A stretch of DNA of 64,000 bases from Brevundimonas naejangsanensis (GTDB lineage Bacteria > Pseudomonadota > Alphaproteobacteria > Caulobacterales > Caulobacteraceae): the NCBI RefSeq assembly GCF_003627995.1, contig NZ_CP032707.1:2098501-2162500 (forward strand), given 5' to 3'. Below, piece by piece: positions 34,434 through 44,687 of this stretch (its first letter is position 1; the number at the start of each line of letters is the position of its first letter). The notes beneath the pieces are model-generated. The model was not told where the DNA came from. It saw nothing but the letters and a program-made list of their open reading frames with translations, and ran no database searches. The translations under genes were made by a program, and so were the position numbers.

Positions 34434-34470
34434 CGGCCCCCCGGAGCGATCCGGGGGGCCGTTTTGGTTT
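34434..34470 (+). terminator. Intrinsic terminator of the str operon
   Basis: CGGCCCCCCGGA (34434-34445) pairs with TCCGGGGGGCCG (34450-34461) across GCGA, followed by TTTTGGTTT. It ends about 200 bp after tuf. The intervening stretch 34353-34433 has a further hairpin with a GCAA tetraloop (CCGCCC-GCAA-GGGTGG) but no gene. Confidence 0.88.
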
Positions 34471-34586
34471 GCGGCCGGTTCGCCGGTCGCGGGTCGGTCG
34501 TCGCACGCCGATCTTCTCCCGGACCGCGACATGGGTCAGGATGGCCGCTGGAACGGGTTTTGCAGGGCCCGCCCGCGAGGAGAGCC

Positions 34587-35744
34587 ATGTCGGGTCATTT
34601 GACATCGGAAATGCGCGACCTGGCCGAGTTGTCGGAACAGGAAAAGGCGCAGTGGAACGATTGGGCGCGCGGGGATCCGGCCCTGTCGAGCCCGTACTTT
34701 CGCGTGGAGTTCGCCCAGTCTGCCGCACGGTTCAGTCCGGGGTCGGCCGTTGCCGTGTTCAAGCGGGATGGCGAGACTGTCGGCTATTATCCACATCAGA
34801 GGCGGGGGGCGACGATCCAGCCCCTGGCGGCGCCGATGAGCGACTATCACGGGGTGATCGGCCCGCGCGAGGCCAAGCCGACCCTGGCCGAGGCCGCGGC
34901 GTTGATGCAGGCGCGGAGGTTCGCCGTCAGCGCCTGGGTCGGCCAAGCGCCGACAGGCGCGCTGAGGGACGAGAGCATACTCTCGGAGGTGGCCGAGGGG
35001 GGCTATGCCGCATGGTACGCCGCGCGCCGCCGAGCCTTCCCCAAATACTTCAAGGACAAGGAGCGCGCCCGGCGTGGGCTGGACGCGGCCTTCGGTTCGG
35101 TGGAGTTCGAGGTGGGGCTGCGCGACCATGACCTGCTGGACGGACTGATCCGCCAGAAGAGCGCGCAATACGTCCGCACCGGGCGGCACGACATCTTCGC
35201 CTGCGGCTGGACGGCCCAGGTGCTGCACGCCCTGATGGACGCGGACGGCGAGGACGGCTTCGGCGGGTCGCTGGCTGTTCTGCGGGTCGACGGCCGGGTC
35301 GGCGCCGTGGAATATTCCCTGCACGCAGGCCGCACCTTCCACATGTGGTTCCCGGCCTATTCGGCCGATCTGGCGCGCTGGGCGCCCGGCATATTGCTGA
35401 GCATGGAGACGATCCGGATCGCCTCGGAGCGAGGCTATCGCGAGTTCGACTACGGCGTCGGCGGGGGCAACGCCTACAAGAAGCACTTCAGCGATCGGAC
35501 CGCGCCCGTGGCCGAGATCACGCTGCGGCAGCCCGGCCTAGGCGCGGCTCTGACCGCAGCGGGATCGGCGATGACGCAGGCGGTCGGCGCTGACCGGGCG
35601 GGACGAATCCGCGACAGCCTGCGCCGCCGCTGGGCGGTCATCGAGGCGTGCGAGACGCATCCGCTGGCGCGGCTGAAGGGCGCGGGACGCGCCGGACTGG
35701 CCGCCCTCGGCAAGGCGCGCGGCCGCGCCGCCCTCAAGGCTTGA
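34587..35744 (+). CDS. CelD/BcsL-like GNAT acyltransferase
   Basis: 385 residues. Two tandem GNAT-like halves, as in the CelD/BcsL and FemAB-like group: the second half carries LAVLRVDGRVGAVEYSLH, the aromatic FHMWFPAYSADLARW, and FDYGVGGGNAYKKHFSDR near the end, a signature of this group. Members are linked to polysaccharide or cell-surface modification; here the substrate is unknown. GAGGAG precedes the ATG at 34587. It starts the accessory island between tuf and rpsJ and is followed 15 bp later by a cupin-8 gene, so the two are probably one operon. Confidence 0.8.
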   Translation: MSGHLTSEMRDLAELSEQEKAQWNDWARGDPALSSPYFRVEFAQSAARFSPGSAVAVFKRDGETVGYYPHQRRGATIQPLAAPMSDYHGVIGPREAKPTLAEAAALMQARRFAVSAWVGQAPTGALRDESILSEVAEGGYAAWYAARRRAFPKYFKDKERARRGLDAAFGSVEFEVGLRDHDLLDGLIRQKSAQYVRTGRHDIFACGWTAQVLHALMDADGEDGFGGSLAVLRVDGRVGAVEYSLHAGRTFHMWFPAYSADLARWAPGILLSMETIRIASERGYREFDYGVGGGNAYKKHFSDRTAPVAEITLRQPGLGAALTAAGSAMTQAVGADRAGRIRDSLRRRWAVIEACETHPLARLKGAGRAGLAALGKARGRAALKA

Positions 35745-35759
35745 ACAAGGAAATCGGCG

Positions 35760-36692
35760 ATGACTGAACGCAGGACGCGCTATCCCGGCCCGATCGCGGC
35801 GGCGGCGGTGCATCCGCACGGCCTGGTCGCCCAGGGTTTCGCCGAGGACGCGGCGCTGGCCGCCGTGCTGGACCGCTATCCGGCCGACCTCTTCGACATC
35901 AATCTGTATGACTACGACGACGAGGGCCAGGTCTCCCTGCGCACCGGCGCGCGGGGGCGGTTGGACGGCGGCCAGCTGCTGGAGGCGATCCAGCAGGGGC
36001 GCCTGTGGGTCAATATGCGCGACGTCGAGCGCGGCTGGCCCGAGCTGTGGCGGGCGACCATGGCCGAGTTCGACCGGGTCATGGGCGACGCCTATCCCGG
36101 ACTGAAGGCGGCCAGCCGCAACGGCCAGCTGATCCTGTCCTCGCCCAAGGCGCGCGTGCCCTATCACTTCGACGCGTCCGGGGTGATCCTGTTTCACTTG
36201 CGCGGCCGCAAGCGGCTGTTCGTGTTTCCCGGCGACGAGGCCCACCTGCCGGAACGCAGCATGGAGCAGGTGATCGCCCGTCAGACGACTGAGGAAATTC
36301 CCTACGTCCGCGCCTTCGAGCAGGACGCCCAGGCGATCGACCTAGAGCCCGGCCAGGCGCTGACCTGGCCCTTCTTCGCGCCGCATCGGGTCGAGAACCT
36401 GGATCGGTTCTGCGTCTCCCTGTCGGTGGATTTCCAGACCTGGGCCTCGCGGTTCAGGCGGGGCGCGCTCTACACCAACGCCGTGCTGCGCAGCCGGGGC
36501 GGGACGCCGCGCTCGACCGACCGGATGGGGCAGGCGGAGCTGGCCGCGCGCTGGGCGGCGTCGGTGCTGCTGAAACGGACCGGCGCGCTGAAGAGCCGCC
36601 TGGAGGGGTTCGAGCGGGACTTCGAGCCCGATGTCGGCGCCGTGGACGGCGCCGGGCGGCTGAGCGTCGATCCTGCGGGGGGCCAAGGTTAA
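35760..36692 (+). CDS. Cupin-8/JmjC-like putative Fe(II)/2-oxoglutarate oxygenase
   Basis: 310 residues. YHFDASG places H136 and D138 as the HxD metal pair and FFAPHRVEN gives H209 as the distal histidine, the pattern of JmjC/cupin-8 dioxygenases; GRKRLFVFPGDE between them is typical of the barrel. Such proteins hydroxylate protein side chains, including ribosomal ones in some bacteria, but the target here is not known. It lies 15 bp downstream of the CelD-like gene and is probably co-transcribed. A C-terminal helical region from about 235 is less conserved. Confidence 0.75.
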   Translation: MTERRTRYPGPIAAAAVHPHGLVAQGFAEDAALAAVLDRYPADLFDINLYDYDDEGQVSLRTGARGRLDGGQLLEAIQQGRLWVNMRDVERGWPELWRATMAEFDRVMGDAYPGLKAASRNGQLILSSPKARVPYHFDASGVILFHLRGRKRLFVFPGDEAHLPERSMEQVIARQTTEEIPYVRAFEQDAQAIDLEPGQALTWPFFAPHRVENLDRFCVSLSVDFQTWASRFRRGALYTNAVLRSRGGTPRSTDRMGQAELAARWAASVLLKRTGALKSRLEGFERDFEPDVGAVDGAGRLSVDPAGGQG

Positions 36693-36777
36693 AAGGGGTT
36701 CATGACCTCGATTTAAACTGACATTCGGCCTCGCGGCGCTCAGCTTCCTCTCACAACGAACCTAGGGGAAGCTTGTG

Positions 36778-37674
36778 ATGAAGCCCGCTGTATCCGCCGC
36801 CGCCGCCCTGTCCGTCCTGGCCGCATCGGCCGTTCTGGCCGCGCCGGCCATGGCCCAGGATGTCGAGATTCGCCACGCCGTGGCCCGAGTCATCGTGATT
36901 CCGGAAGACCGGACCGACGTGGCCGTGGAGATCACCCAGGGGACGTCCGGCCTGCCGCAACTGCAGGTCGATCGCCGCGGCGGCAAGGTGCGCATCGACG
37001 GCGGCCTGGGGCTGACGCGCGGCTTCGGCTTCGGCGCCGACGAGATCCGCAGCTGCCGCAGCGGGGCGGCCGAAGCGCGCCAGCCGGGCGAGGGGGCCTC
37101 GGCCCAGGTCCGGCGCATCGGCTGGGTCCGGCTGGAGGACGCGCCGCTGATCGTGCTGCGGACGCCTCGCGATGTCGACGTCAGCGGCAGCGGGGCGGTG
37201 TTCGGCGCGGTCGGGCGGGGCGCGCGCTCGGTCGATCTGGGCAACGCAGGCTGCGGCGCCTGGACGGTGGCCAATGTCGAGGGCGCTGTCGATCTGTCGG
37301 TGGGGGGCTCGGGCTCGATCCGGGCGGGCAGTTCGCAGACGCTGTCGGCCTCCGTCGGCGGTTCGGGTTCGATCTACGCCGGGTCGACGGGAGCTCTGGC
37401 GGCCAATGTCGGCGGTTCGGGCGCGATCGACGTGGCGCGGGTGGACGGCGATGCGAAGGTCGCCATCGGCGGATCCGGCGACGTGCGGATTCGCGGCGGC
37501 CAGGCTTCGCGGCTGGCGGTCTCCATCGGCGGTTCGGGCGACGTGCGGTTCGACGGCCAGGCGGGCGACGTCTCTGTCTCCATCGCCGGCTCGGGCGACG
37601 TGCAGGTGGCCGAGGCTACGGGCCGGGTATCGCGCTCGGTCGTCGGTTCGGGGACTCTGCGGATCGGCCGCTGA
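36778..37674 (+). CDS. GIN-domain (DUF2807) secreted protein with repeated GGSG motifs
   Basis: 298 residues with a signal peptide (ALSVLAASAVLAAPAMA). The mature protein shows at least seven copies of a short beta unit built around VGGSGSI, IGGSGDV or IAGSGDV at about 17-20-residue spacing, giving a right-handed beta-helix as in the DUF2807/head-GIN family. Likely periplasmic or surface-exposed; function unknown. A GTG at 36775 directly precedes the ATG at 36778; AGGGGAA upstream supports the ATG. A strong terminator follows. Confidence 0.82.
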   Translation: MKPAVSAAAALSVLAASAVLAAPAMAQDVEIRHAVARVIVIPEDRTDVAVEITQGTSGLPQLQVDRRGGKVRIDGGLGLTRGFGFGADEIRSCRSGAAEARQPGEGASAQVRRIGWVRLEDAPLIVLRTPRDVDVSGSGAVFGAVGRGARSVDLGNAGCGAWTVANVEGAVDLSVGGSGSIRAGSSQTLSASVGGSGSIYAGSTGALAANVGGSGAIDVARVDGDAKVAIGGSGDVRIRGGQASRLAVSIGGSGDVRFDGQAGDVSVSIAGSGDVQVAEATGRVSRSVVGSGTLRIGR

Positions 37675-37696
37675 CGCCGACGCGATCCCACGAGAG

Positions 37697-37731
37697 AAGG
37701 CCCGGGAGCGTGGAACCCCCCGGGCCTTTTT
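37697..37731 (+). terminator. Intrinsic terminator after the GIN-domain gene
   Basis: AAGGCCCGGG (37697-37706) pairs with CCCGGGCCTT (37719-37728), followed by TTT. Confidence 0.85.
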
Positions 37732-37751
37732 CATGTCTGCCTGCGCCCACG

Positions 37752-37783
37752 AAAAAGCCCCGGCGGATCGCTCCGCCGGGGCT
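37752..37783 (-). terminator. Intrinsic terminator of the minus-strand barrel gene
   Basis: On the minus strand, AGCCCCGGCGGA pairs with TCCGCCGGGGCT across a 4-nt loop and is followed by five T (37752-37756). The two terminators face each other at the convergent gene pair. Confidence 0.85.
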
Positions 37784-37819
37784 TCGTCGTTACGACAGCC
37801 GAGGCCGTCGAGACGAGGC

Positions 37820-38566
37820 TTAGTTGCCCAGCAGCTGGGCCACGCCGGCCGAACGGCCCAGGTTGGCGCCGGCTTGGTCGCGGGCTTGCAGACCGCCGCC
37901 GAAGCTGTAGCGCATGCCGATCGAGAAGACGTTGGCGTCCATGTCCAGGTCCGACGACTTCACGTAGTCGTAGCCGCCGAACACCGAGTACGGCGAGTTG
38001 GCGAACTGGTACTCGGCGCCGACGCCGGCGGCCCAGCCCTCGACGTCGCCGCCGACGAACAGGTTCTCGGCGTTCGAGTACGAAGCGCCGGCGTTCAGGC
38101 GCAGCTGCGGCGTGGCGTAGAAGGCGGCGTCGCCGGCCACGGTCCAGATGTCGGCGTCATGCACGGTGCCGTAGGAGGCCACGCCCGTCAGGGTGGCGCG
38201 GTCCAGGTACTTCTGACCTTCCAGGCCGAAGGTGGTCATGGTGCCGCCCAGGACTTCCGAAGCGCCGACGAAGCCGCCGAAGCGCATGTCTTCGATCTTC
38301 TTGGTCAGGTGCACGGCCCCGGCCAGGGTGGTGTCGTCGCCCATGCCGTCCACGTCCGTGTAGGCGCCTTCAGCGTTGAAGGTCACGGTCCAGTCGCCGA
38401 ACACCGGCGAGGCCACCGTGCCGTCGACCACGGCGCGGTTCACGTCCGTGCCTTCGACGTCGGCGTAGTTGTAGGCGACGCCGACCGAGCCGATGGCGTT
38501 CTGAGCGAGGGCCGGAGCGGCGATCAGGGTCGCGGCGGCGACCGAAGCGAGAAAGACGGTTTTCAT
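37820..38566 (-). CDS. Outer-membrane beta-barrel protein
   Basis: 248 residues. A signal peptide ends at PALA-QN. The mature part consists of alternating short amphipathic strands (AIGSVGVAYNYADVEG, WTVTFNAEGAYTDV, TMTTFGLEGQKYL, LNAGASYSNAEN, FSIGMRYSFGGG), the pattern of a small porin-like barrel. No known family signature is visible to me. AAGGA precedes the ATG. It is the last gene before the S10 operon and points away from it. Confidence 0.75.
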   Translation of the reverse strand: MKTVFLASVAAATLIAAPALAQNAIGSVGVAYNYADVEGTDVNRAVVDGTVASPVFGDWTVTFNAEGAYTDVDGMGDDTTLAGAVHLTKKIEDMRFGGFVGASEVLGGTMTTFGLEGQKYLDRATLTGVASYGTVHDADIWTVAGDAAFYATPQLRLNAGASYSNAENLFVGGDVEGWAAGVGAEYQFANSPYSVFGGYDYVKSSDLDMDANVFSIGMRYSFGGGLQARDQAGANLGRSAGVAQLLGN

Positions 38567-39133
38567 TTTCTTGTCCTTATGGATTGCCGCCGCGGCGCCT
38601 GAGCTCCTCGGCGGATGTGCGAGAGATAGGTTGGAAAACGCGCCTTTGCCGTAACAAACTTGTCATTCTTCGGCGTCATGGGGATCGATGTTGCCCAAAT
38701 GCGACGCATTGCGGCATAACTGCGTCATTCCTCGGCAGCGATTGCGGCGGCGCCTTTCCGTCGTGTTCATGTGGCCGCTTTCTGGTCCCAGTCGTTAATC
38801 GGGGGCAGGGAGGCGGCGGCGAAGGCGGTTGCCTCTGCGGAGTCGCAAACCCCGACGGGGCGGGCATTTGCACGCTTGACGGAAACGGAATCGGAGGGCA
38901 TAAGCGCCCCTCTTGTTGGACCGGCTGTGCACTTTCGGGTGCAGACGCGGTTCGCAGGGACGACCTAAGTTACTGTTCTTTGCAGCTTCTTGGGACTTTA
39001 CGGCCTTCGCGGGGGACTGCGTGGGCCGCTCGTTTTTGCGGATTTGCGTTTCCTGGGGGCTCTGCCCCAGGGCTTCGGTCTTTGAAATGGTTCACAGGGA
39101 CGCGGTTCCGGCCGCATGGGAATAACAACCGAT
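38567..39133 (+). promoter_or_regulatory. Divergent spacer with S10 promoter and leader
   Basis: 567 bp without a gene between the divergent barrel gene and rpsJ. The plus-strand promoter TTGACG (38876-38881), 17-nt spacer, CATAAG (38899-38904) would start transcription near 38911, giving a leader of about 220 nt. The leader contains a hairpin CCTGGGG/CCCCAGG at 39052-39071, which could take part in regulation. The barrel-gene promoter must lie near 38600. Confidence 0.5.
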
Positions 39134-39439
<306 letters not shown>

Positions 39440-39462
39440 GAAAGAAAGAGGCGGGATCCGAC

Positions 39463-40209
39463 ATGCGCACGGGCGTGATCGCCAAGAAGCTGGGGATGAC
39501 CCGCGTGTTCGCCGATGACGGCGCGCACGTTCCGGTCACTGTGCTCCAGCTCGACGGCTGCCAAGTCGTCGGCCAACGTACCAAGGAGCGCGACGGCTAC
39601 GTCGCCCTTCAGCTGGGCGCTGGCGTTAAGAAGGCCAAGAACACGGCCAAGGCTCAACGCGAAGCTTTCGCGAAGGCCGAGGTCGAGCCGAAGGCCTATG
39701 TTACCGAGTTCCGCGTGGGCGAAGACGCCCTGCTGGACGTGGGCGCCGAACTGTCGGCCGACCACTTCCTCGCGGGTCAGAAGGTCGACATCCAGGGCCA
39801 TACCATTGGTAAGGGCTTTGCCGGCGCCATGAAGCGCTGGAACTTCGGCGGTCTGCGCGCGTCGCACGGCGTGTCGATTTCGCACCGCTCGCACGGTTCG
39901 ACCGGCCAGCGTCAGGATCCGGGTCGCGTCTTCAAGGGTAAGAAGATGGCCGGTCACCTGGGCCAGGAAGTCGTCACCACCCAGAACCTGACCGTCGTCC
40001 GCGTCGACGCCGAGCGTGGCCTGATCCTGATCAAGGGCGCTGTCCCGGGTCACGACGGCGCCTACGTCAAGATCAGCGACGCCATCAAGAAGGCCCGCCC
40101 TGCGGACGCCCCGTTCCCGGGCGCCGTGAAGTCGGCCGCTGCTCAACCCGCTTCGACGCCGGCTGAAGAAGCTCCGGCCGTGGAAGCGACCGAAGGCGGT
40201 GAAGCGTAA
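39463..40209 (+). CDS. rplC: 50S ribosomal protein L3
   Basis: 248 residues, longer than E. coli (209) because of an Ala/Pro/Glu-rich C-terminal tail (from about residue 218), common in alphaproteobacteria. [18 protein letters not shown] and [20 protein letters not shown] are core L3 segments near the peptidyl transferase centre. The stop overlaps the rplD start by one base (TAATG). Confidence 0.97.
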   Translation: MRTGVIAKKLGMTRVFADDGAHVPVTVLQLDGCQVVGQRTKERDGYVALQLGAGVKKAKNTAKAQREAFAKAEVEPKAYVTEFRVGEDALLDVGAELSADHFLAGQKVDIQGHTIGKGFAGAMKRWNFGGLRASHGVSISHRSHGSTGQRQDPGRVFKGKKMAGHLGQEVVTTQNLTVVRVDAERGLILIKGAVPGHDGAYVKISDAIKKARPADAPFPGAVKSAAAQPASTPAEEAPAVEATEGGEA

Positions 40210-40847
40210 TGAAACTCTCGGTCATCAAACTCGACGGCAAGGCTGCTGGCGACGTTGAGCTGTCGGACGCCGTCTTCGGCATCTCCGACATCCGCGGCGA
40301 CCTGCTGGCCCGTTACGTCAACTGGCAGCTGGCCAAGCGCCGCGCCGGCACCCACAAGGTTCAAACCCGCAACGAGAACTCTCGTACGGGCAAGAAGATG
40401 TACAAGCAGAAGGGCACGGGCGGCGCCCGTCACGGCTCGCGTCGTGCGCCCCAGTTCGTCGGCGGTTCGCCGGCGTTCGGCCCGGTCGTCCGCGACCACG
40501 GCTTCTCGCTGCCCAAGAAGGTCCGCGCCCTGGCCCTGAAGCACGCCCTGTCGTCCAAGGTTAAGGCCGGCGACCTGGTCGTCGTCGACAGCGTCTCGGT
40601 CAAGGAGCCGAAGACGGCCGCCCTGCGCGACACCTTCGGCAAGCTGGGCTGGACCAAGGCCCTGATCATCGCGGGTCCGGAAGTCGACGCTAACTTCGGC
40701 CTGGCCGCGCGCAACATCCCGCACATCGACGTGCTGCCGAACGCCGGCCTGAACGTCTATGACATCCTGCGGGCGGACAAACTGGTGCTGACCAAGGCCG
40801 CCGTTGAGGCGATCGAGGCCCGCTTCGCTGAGAAGGAAGCCGCATAA
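40209..40847 (+). CDS. rplD: 50S ribosomal protein L4
   Basis: 212 residues. The exit-tunnel loop ([20 protein letters not shown]) and the C-terminal [15 protein letters not shown] are typical. In enterics L4 represses the S10 operon; whether it does here is unknown. One-base overlaps at both ends indicate translational coupling with rplC and rplW. Confidence 0.97.
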   Translation: MKLSVIKLDGKAAGDVELSDAVFGISDIRGDLLARYVNWQLAKRRAGTHKVQTRNENSRTGKKMYKQKGTGGARHGSRRAPQFVGGSPAFGPVVRDHGFSLPKKVRALALKHALSSKVKAGDLVVVDSVSVKEPKTAALRDTFGKLGWTKALIIAGPEVDANFGLAARNIPHIDVLPNAGLNVYDILRADKLVLTKAAVEAIEARFAEKEAA

Positions 40848-41152
40848 TGGCCGCCGCTCAACCCACCGCCAAGCACTACGACACCATCCTGGCTCCGGTG
40901 ATCACCGAGAAGGCCACGATCCTGTCGGAGCAGAACAAGGTCGTGTTCCGCGTCGCCGGCACGGCGACCAAGGACGAGATCGCCGCTGCGGTCGAAAGCC
41001 TGTTCAAAGTCAACGTCCTCAAGGTCAACACCCTGGTTCAAAAGGGCAAGACCAAGCGCTTCCGGGGCATCCTCGGTCGCCGCGTGGACATCAAGAAAGC
41101 GATCGTGACGCTGGCCGAAGGCCAGTCGATCGACGTCACGACGGGGCTCTAA
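40847..41152 (+). CDS. rplW: 50S ribosomal protein L23
   Basis: 101 residues. Tunnel-exit protein and docking point for trigger factor and [25 protein letters not shown] and [14 protein letters not shown] match the family. Starts inside the stop of rplD (TAATG). Confidence 0.97.
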   Translation: MAAAQPTAKHYDTILAPVITEKATILSEQNKVVFRVAGTATKDEIAAAVESLFKVNVLKVNTLVQKGKTKRFRGILGRRVDIKKAIVTLAEGQSIDVTTGL

Positions 41153-41156
41153 GAAC

Positions 41157-41993
41157 ATGGCTCTGAAGCACTACAATCCGACGTCGCCGGGCCGCCGCGC
41201 CCTGGTGCTGGTCGATCGGTCCGAGCTCCACAAGGGCCGTCCCGAGAAGTCGCTGACCGAAGGCCTGACCAAGTCGGGCGGTCGCGGGCAGGGCGGTCGC
41301 ATCGCGGTCCGCTTCCGCGGCGGCGGCGCCAAGACCCTGTACCGCAAGATCGACTTCAAGCGTCGCAAGTTCGACGTGGTCGGCACGGTCGAGCGTCTGG
41401 AATACGACCCGAACCGCACGGCCTTCATCGCCCTGGTGGTCTATCCGGACGGCGAGAAGACCTACATCATCGCTCCGCAGCGCCTGCACGCCGGCGACAC
41501 CATCGTCGCGGGTGAAAAGGTCGACGTGAAGCCGGGCAACGCCATGCCCCTGCGTTCGATGCCGGTCGGCACCATCATCCACAACGTGGAGATGAAGCCG
41601 GGCAAGGGCGCTCAGCTGGCCCGTTCGGCCGGCGCCTACGCTCAGCTGGTCGGCCGCGATCAGGGCTACGCCCAGATCCGTCTGGGCTCGGGCGAGCTTC
41701 GCATGGTTCTGGACGGCTGCATGGCCGTTGTCGGCGCCGTGTCGAACCCCGAGCACATGAACCAGAACCTGGGCAAGGCGGGCCGCAAGCGTCACATGGG
41801 CTGGCGTCCGCACGTCCGCGGCGTCGCCATGAACCCGATCGATCACCCGCATGGTGGTGGTGAAGGCCGGACCTCTGGTGGTCGTACCCCGGTTACGCCG
41901 TGGGGCAAGGACACCAAGGGCACCCGTACCCGCAAGAACAAGGCCACGGACAAGTTCATCATCCGTAGCCGTCACGTGAAGAAGGCTCGCTAA
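41157..41993 (+). CDS. rplB: 50S ribosomal protein L2
   Basis: 278 residues; required for subunit joining and peptidyl transfer. The conserved histidine region [17 protein letters not shown] near residue 222 is intact. Four bases after rplW. Confidence 0.98.
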   Translation: MALKHYNPTSPGRRALVLVDRSELHKGRPEKSLTEGLTKSGGRGQGGRIAVRFRGGGAKTLYRKIDFKRRKFDVVGTVERLEYDPNRTAFIALVVYPDGEKTYIIAPQRLHAGDTIVAGEKVDVKPGNAMPLRSMPVGTIIHNVEMKPGKGAQLARSAGAYAQLVGRDQGYAQIRLGSGELRMVLDGCMAVVGAVSNPEHMNQNLGKAGRKRHMGWRPHVRGVAMNPIDHPHGGGEGRTSGGRTPVTPWGKDTKGTRTRKNKATDKFIIRSRHVKKAR

Positions 41994-41995
41994 GA

Positions 41996-42274
41996 ATGGC
42001 CCGCTCCTCCTGGAAAGGCCCGTTTGTCGACGGGTATCTGCTCAAGAAGGCCGACGCCGCTCAATCGTCGGGCCGCAAGGACGTGATCAAGACCTGGTCG
42101 CGCCGCTCCACCATCCTGCCGCAGTTCGTCGGTCTGACGTTCGGTGTCCACAACGGCCAGAAGCATGTGCCGGTGTCGGTCTCCGAAGAAATGGTCGGCA
42201 TGAAGTTCGGCGAGTTCGCCCCGACCCGGAACTTCCCGGGCCACGCGGCGGACAAGAAGGCCAAGAGGAAGTAA
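41996..42274 (+). CDS. rpsS: 30S ribosomal protein S19
   Basis: 92 residues; head protein contacting the A-site t[21 protein letters not shown] and [18 protein letters not shown] are characteristic. Two bases separate it from rplB. Confidence 0.98.
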   Translation: MARSSWKGPFVDGYLLKKADAAQSSGRKDVIKTWSRRSTILPQFVGLTFGVHNGQKHVPVSVSEEMVGMKFGEFAPTRNFPGHAADKKAKRK

Positions 42275-42277
42275 TCC

Positions 42278-42658
42278 ATGGCCCAGACCAAGAACCCCCG
42301 TCGCGTTGCGATGACCGAGGCCCGCGCCAAGCTGGTCAACGTCCGCATCAGCCCGCAGAAGCTGAACCTGGTCGCCGCCTCGATCCGCGGCCTGCCGGTG
42401 CAGAAGGCTCTCAACGAGCTGGAGTTCAGCCGCAAGCGCATCGCCGGTGACGTCCGCAAGGTCCTGTACTCGGCCATCTCGAACGCCGAGAACAACCACA
42501 ACCTCGACATCGACAACCTGGTCGTCGCCGAGGCCTTCGTGGGCAAGAACCTGGTGATGAAGCGTTTCGCGAGCCGCGCTCGCGGTCGCTCCTCGCGCAT
42601 CCTGAAACCCTTTAGCGAGATCACCATCGTGGTCCGCGAAGCCGGCGAGGCTGCCTGA
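42278..42658 (+). CDS. rplV: 50S ribosomal protein L22
   Basis: 126 residues. The extended tunnel loop ([20 protein letters not shown]) and the N-terminal [19 protein letters not shown] are typical. Its stop overlaps the rpsC start by one base. Confidence 0.97.
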   Translation: MAQTKNPRRVAMTEARAKLVNVRISPQKLNLVAASIRGLPVQKALNELEFSRKRIAGDVRKVLYSAISNAENNHNLDIDNLVVAEAFVGKNLVMKRFASRARGRSSRILKPFSEITIVVREAGEAA

Positions 42659-43404
42659 TGGGACAGAAAATCAATCCGATCGGTCTGCGCCTCGGCGTGA
42701 ACCGCACGTGGGACAGCCGCTGGTTCGCCGGCGGCGCCGACTACGCCAAGCTGCTCCACCAGGACCTGAAGCTGCGCACGTGGCTGAAGGAACGCCTGTC
42801 GGCCGCCGGTGTGTCGCGCATCATCATCGAGCGTCCGCACAAGAAGTGCCGCGTGACGATCTACGCCGCCCGTCCGGGCGTCGTGATCGGCAAAAAGGGC
42901 GCTGACATCGAGAAGCTGCGCAAGGACATCTCGGCCCGCACCGAAGGCGAAGTTCACCTGAACATCGTCGAGGTCCGCAAGCCGGAAACCGACGCCCAGC
43001 TGATCGCCGAGAACATCGCTCAGCAGCTGGAGCGCCGTATCGCGTTCCGTCGCGCCATGAAGCGTTCGATGCAGTCGGCCATGCGCCTGGGCGCCAAGGG
43101 CGTCCGCATCAACGTCTCGGGCCGTCTGGGCGGCGCCGAAATCGCTCGTATGGAGTGGTACCGCGAAGGCCGCGTGCCGCTGCACACCCTGCGCGCCGAC
43201 ATCGACTACGGCTTCTATGAAGCCAAGACGACCTACGGCATCATTGGCGTGAAGGTCTGGGTGTTTAAGGGTGAAGTGCTCGAGCACGACCCGATGGCTC
43301 AGGACAAGCGCTGGGCCCAGGAAGCCTCGGGTCCGTCGTCCAACGAAGGCCGTGAGCGCGGCCCCCGCGGTGATCGCGGTCCGCGCCGTGGTCGTGAGGG
43401 CTGA
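42658..43404 (+). CDS. rpsC: 30S ribosomal protein S3
   Basis: 248 residues with the KH domain motif [16 protein letters not shown] near residue 80 and the C-terminal S3 domain ([20 protein letters not shown]). The tail from about 225 is Arg/Gly-rich. Part of the mRNA entry channel. Confidence 0.98.
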   Translation: MGQKINPIGLRLGVNRTWDSRWFAGGADYAKLLHQDLKLRTWLKERLSAAGVSRIIIERPHKKCRVTIYAARPGVVIGKKGADIEKLRKDISARTEGEVHLNIVEVRKPETDAQLIAENIAQQLERRIAFRRAMKRSMQSAMRLGAKGVRINVSGRLGGAEIARMEWYREGRVPLHTLRADIDYGFYEAKTTYGIIGVKVWVFKGEVLEHDPMAQDKRWAQEASGPSSNEGRERGPRGDRGPRRGREG

Positions 43405-43410
43405 TAGGCC

Positions 43411-43848
43411 ATGTTGCAACCGAAAAAGACCAAGTACCGCAAGGCCTTCAAGGGCCGCATCCACGGCTCGTCCAAGGGTGGTTTCTTGCTGAACTTCGGC
43501 TCCTACGGTCTGAAGGCCGTTGAGCCGGAGCGCATCACGGCGCGTCAGATCGAAGCGGCTCGCCGCGCGATCACCCGTCAGATGAAGCGTCAGGGCCGCG
43601 TCTGGATCCGTATCTTCCCGGACGTGCCGGTCTCCGGCAAGCCGGCCGAAGTGCGGATGGGTAAGGGCAAGGGCGCGGTGGACCACTGGGCCGCTCGCGT
43701 GGCCCCGGGCCGCATCATGTTCGAAATCGACGGCGTGCCGGACGACGTGGCTCGTGAAGCGCTGCGCCTCGGCGCCGCCAAGCTGCCGATCCGCACCAAG
43801 GTGGTCACCCGCCTGGACGCCGGCATCGTTACGGAGCAAGCCGCCTAA
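43411..43848 (+). CDS. rplP: 50S ribosomal protein L16
   Basis: 145 residues. [44 protein letters not shown] (split) and the Arg region before GKG are intact; the arginine in this region is the site hydroxylated by RoxA/YcfD in some bacteria. Its stop overlaps rpmC by one base. Confidence 0.97.
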   Translation: MLQPKKTKYRKAFKGRIHGSSKGGFLLNFGSYGLKAVEPERITARQIEAARRAITRQMKRQGRVWIRIFPDVPVSGKPAEVRMGKGKGAVDHWAARVAPGRIMFEIDGVPDDVAREALRLGAAKLPIRTKVVTRLDAGIVTEQAA

Positions 43849-44045
43849 TGACCAAGATCGCCGATCTCCGGTCGCAAACCGTCGACCAGCTGTCCGACGA
43901 GCTGCTGAAGCTCAAGAAGGAACAGTTCAACCTGCGCTTCCAGGCCGCCACCGGCCAGATGGAAAAGACCCACCGGGTCTCGGAAGTGCGCAAGGACATC
44001 GCCCGCATCTCGACGCTTCTGCGCGAGAAGCGTGCGGCCTCGTAA
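43848..44045 (+). CDS. rpmC: 50S ribosomal protein L29
   Basis: 65 residues forming two helices. The family motif [20 protein letters not shown] is present near residue 22. Coupled to rplP by a one-base overlap. Confidence 0.96.
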   Translation: MTKIADLRSQTVDQLSDELLKLKKEQFNLRFQAATGQMEKTHRVSEVRKDIARISTLLREKRAAS

Positions 44046-44055
44046 GGAAACACCG

Positions 44056-44298
44056 ATGCCCAAACGCATTCTTGAAGGCGTGGTCGTCTCCGACAAGGGC
44101 GACAAGACCGTCGTCGTGAAGGTCGAGCGCACCCTGCTGCACCCGCTGCTTCGCAAGACGGTTCGTAAGTCCAAGAACTACCACGCCCACGATGAGGCCA
44201 ACGCTCTCAAAGTCGGCGATATCGCGCGCATCATCGAATGCGCCCCCAAGTCCAAGCTGAAGCGCTGGGAAGTCATTTCCCCGGCCTCGGCTTCGTAA
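44056..44298 (+). CDS. rpsQ: 30S ribosomal protein S17
   Basis: 80 residues, OB-fold 16S rRNA binder. [20 protein letters not shown] and [16 protein letters not shown] are typical. MPKRILEG at 44056 follows AAGGAAA and is preferred over an upstream in-frame ATG inside rpmC. End of the S10 part; rplN follows. Confidence 0.96.
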   Translation: MPKRILEGVVVSDKGDKTVVVKVERTLLHPLLRKTVRKSKNYHAHDEANALKVGDIARIIECAPKSKLKRWEVISPASAS

Positions 44299-44316
44299 AA
44301 AGAAGGATCGGATCCC

Positions 44317-44685
44317 ATGATCCAGATGCAAACTAACCTGGAGGTCGCCGATAACTCGGGCGCTCGCCGGGTCATGTGCATCAAGGTGTTGGGCGGCTCC
44401 AAGCGCCGCTACGCCTCGATCGGCGACACCATCGTCGCCTCGGTGAAGGAAGCGATTCCGCGCGGCCGTGTGAAGAAGGGCGACGTCGTTCGCGCCATCG
44501 TCGTGCGCACCGCCAAGGACATCCAGCGCAAGGACGGCTCTGTCATCCGTTTCGACAAGTCGGCCGCCGTCATCGTCAACAAGCAGAACGAGCCGGTCGG
44601 CACCCGTATCTTCGGCCCGGTTCCGCGCGAACTGCGCGCCAAGAACCACATGAAGATCATCTCGCTGGCTCCGGAGGTCCTGTAA
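44317..44685 (+). CDS. rplN: 50S ribosomal protein L14
   Basis: 122 residues. [18 protein letters not shown] and [13 protein letters not shown] are family hallmarks; it forms an inter-subunit bridge and binds RsfS. AGAAGGA precedes the ATG. Confidence 0.98.
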   Translation: MIQMQTNLEVADNSGARRVMCIKVLGGSKRRYASIGDTIVASVKEAIPRGRVKKGDVVRAIVVRTAKDIQRKDGSVIRFDKSAAVIVNKQNEPVGTRIFGPVPRELRAKNHMKIISLAPEVL

Positions 44686-44687
44686 CC

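Noticed and set aside
36685..36720. CtrA site (TTAA-N7-TTAA) upstream of the GIN-domain gene
   Set aside because: Only one TTAA half is present with the right sequence; the second half is missing.
36778..37674. The GGSG repeat DNA as a CRISPR-like array
   Set aside because: Repeats are in-frame coding units of varying length and sequence, without constant spacers or cas genes.
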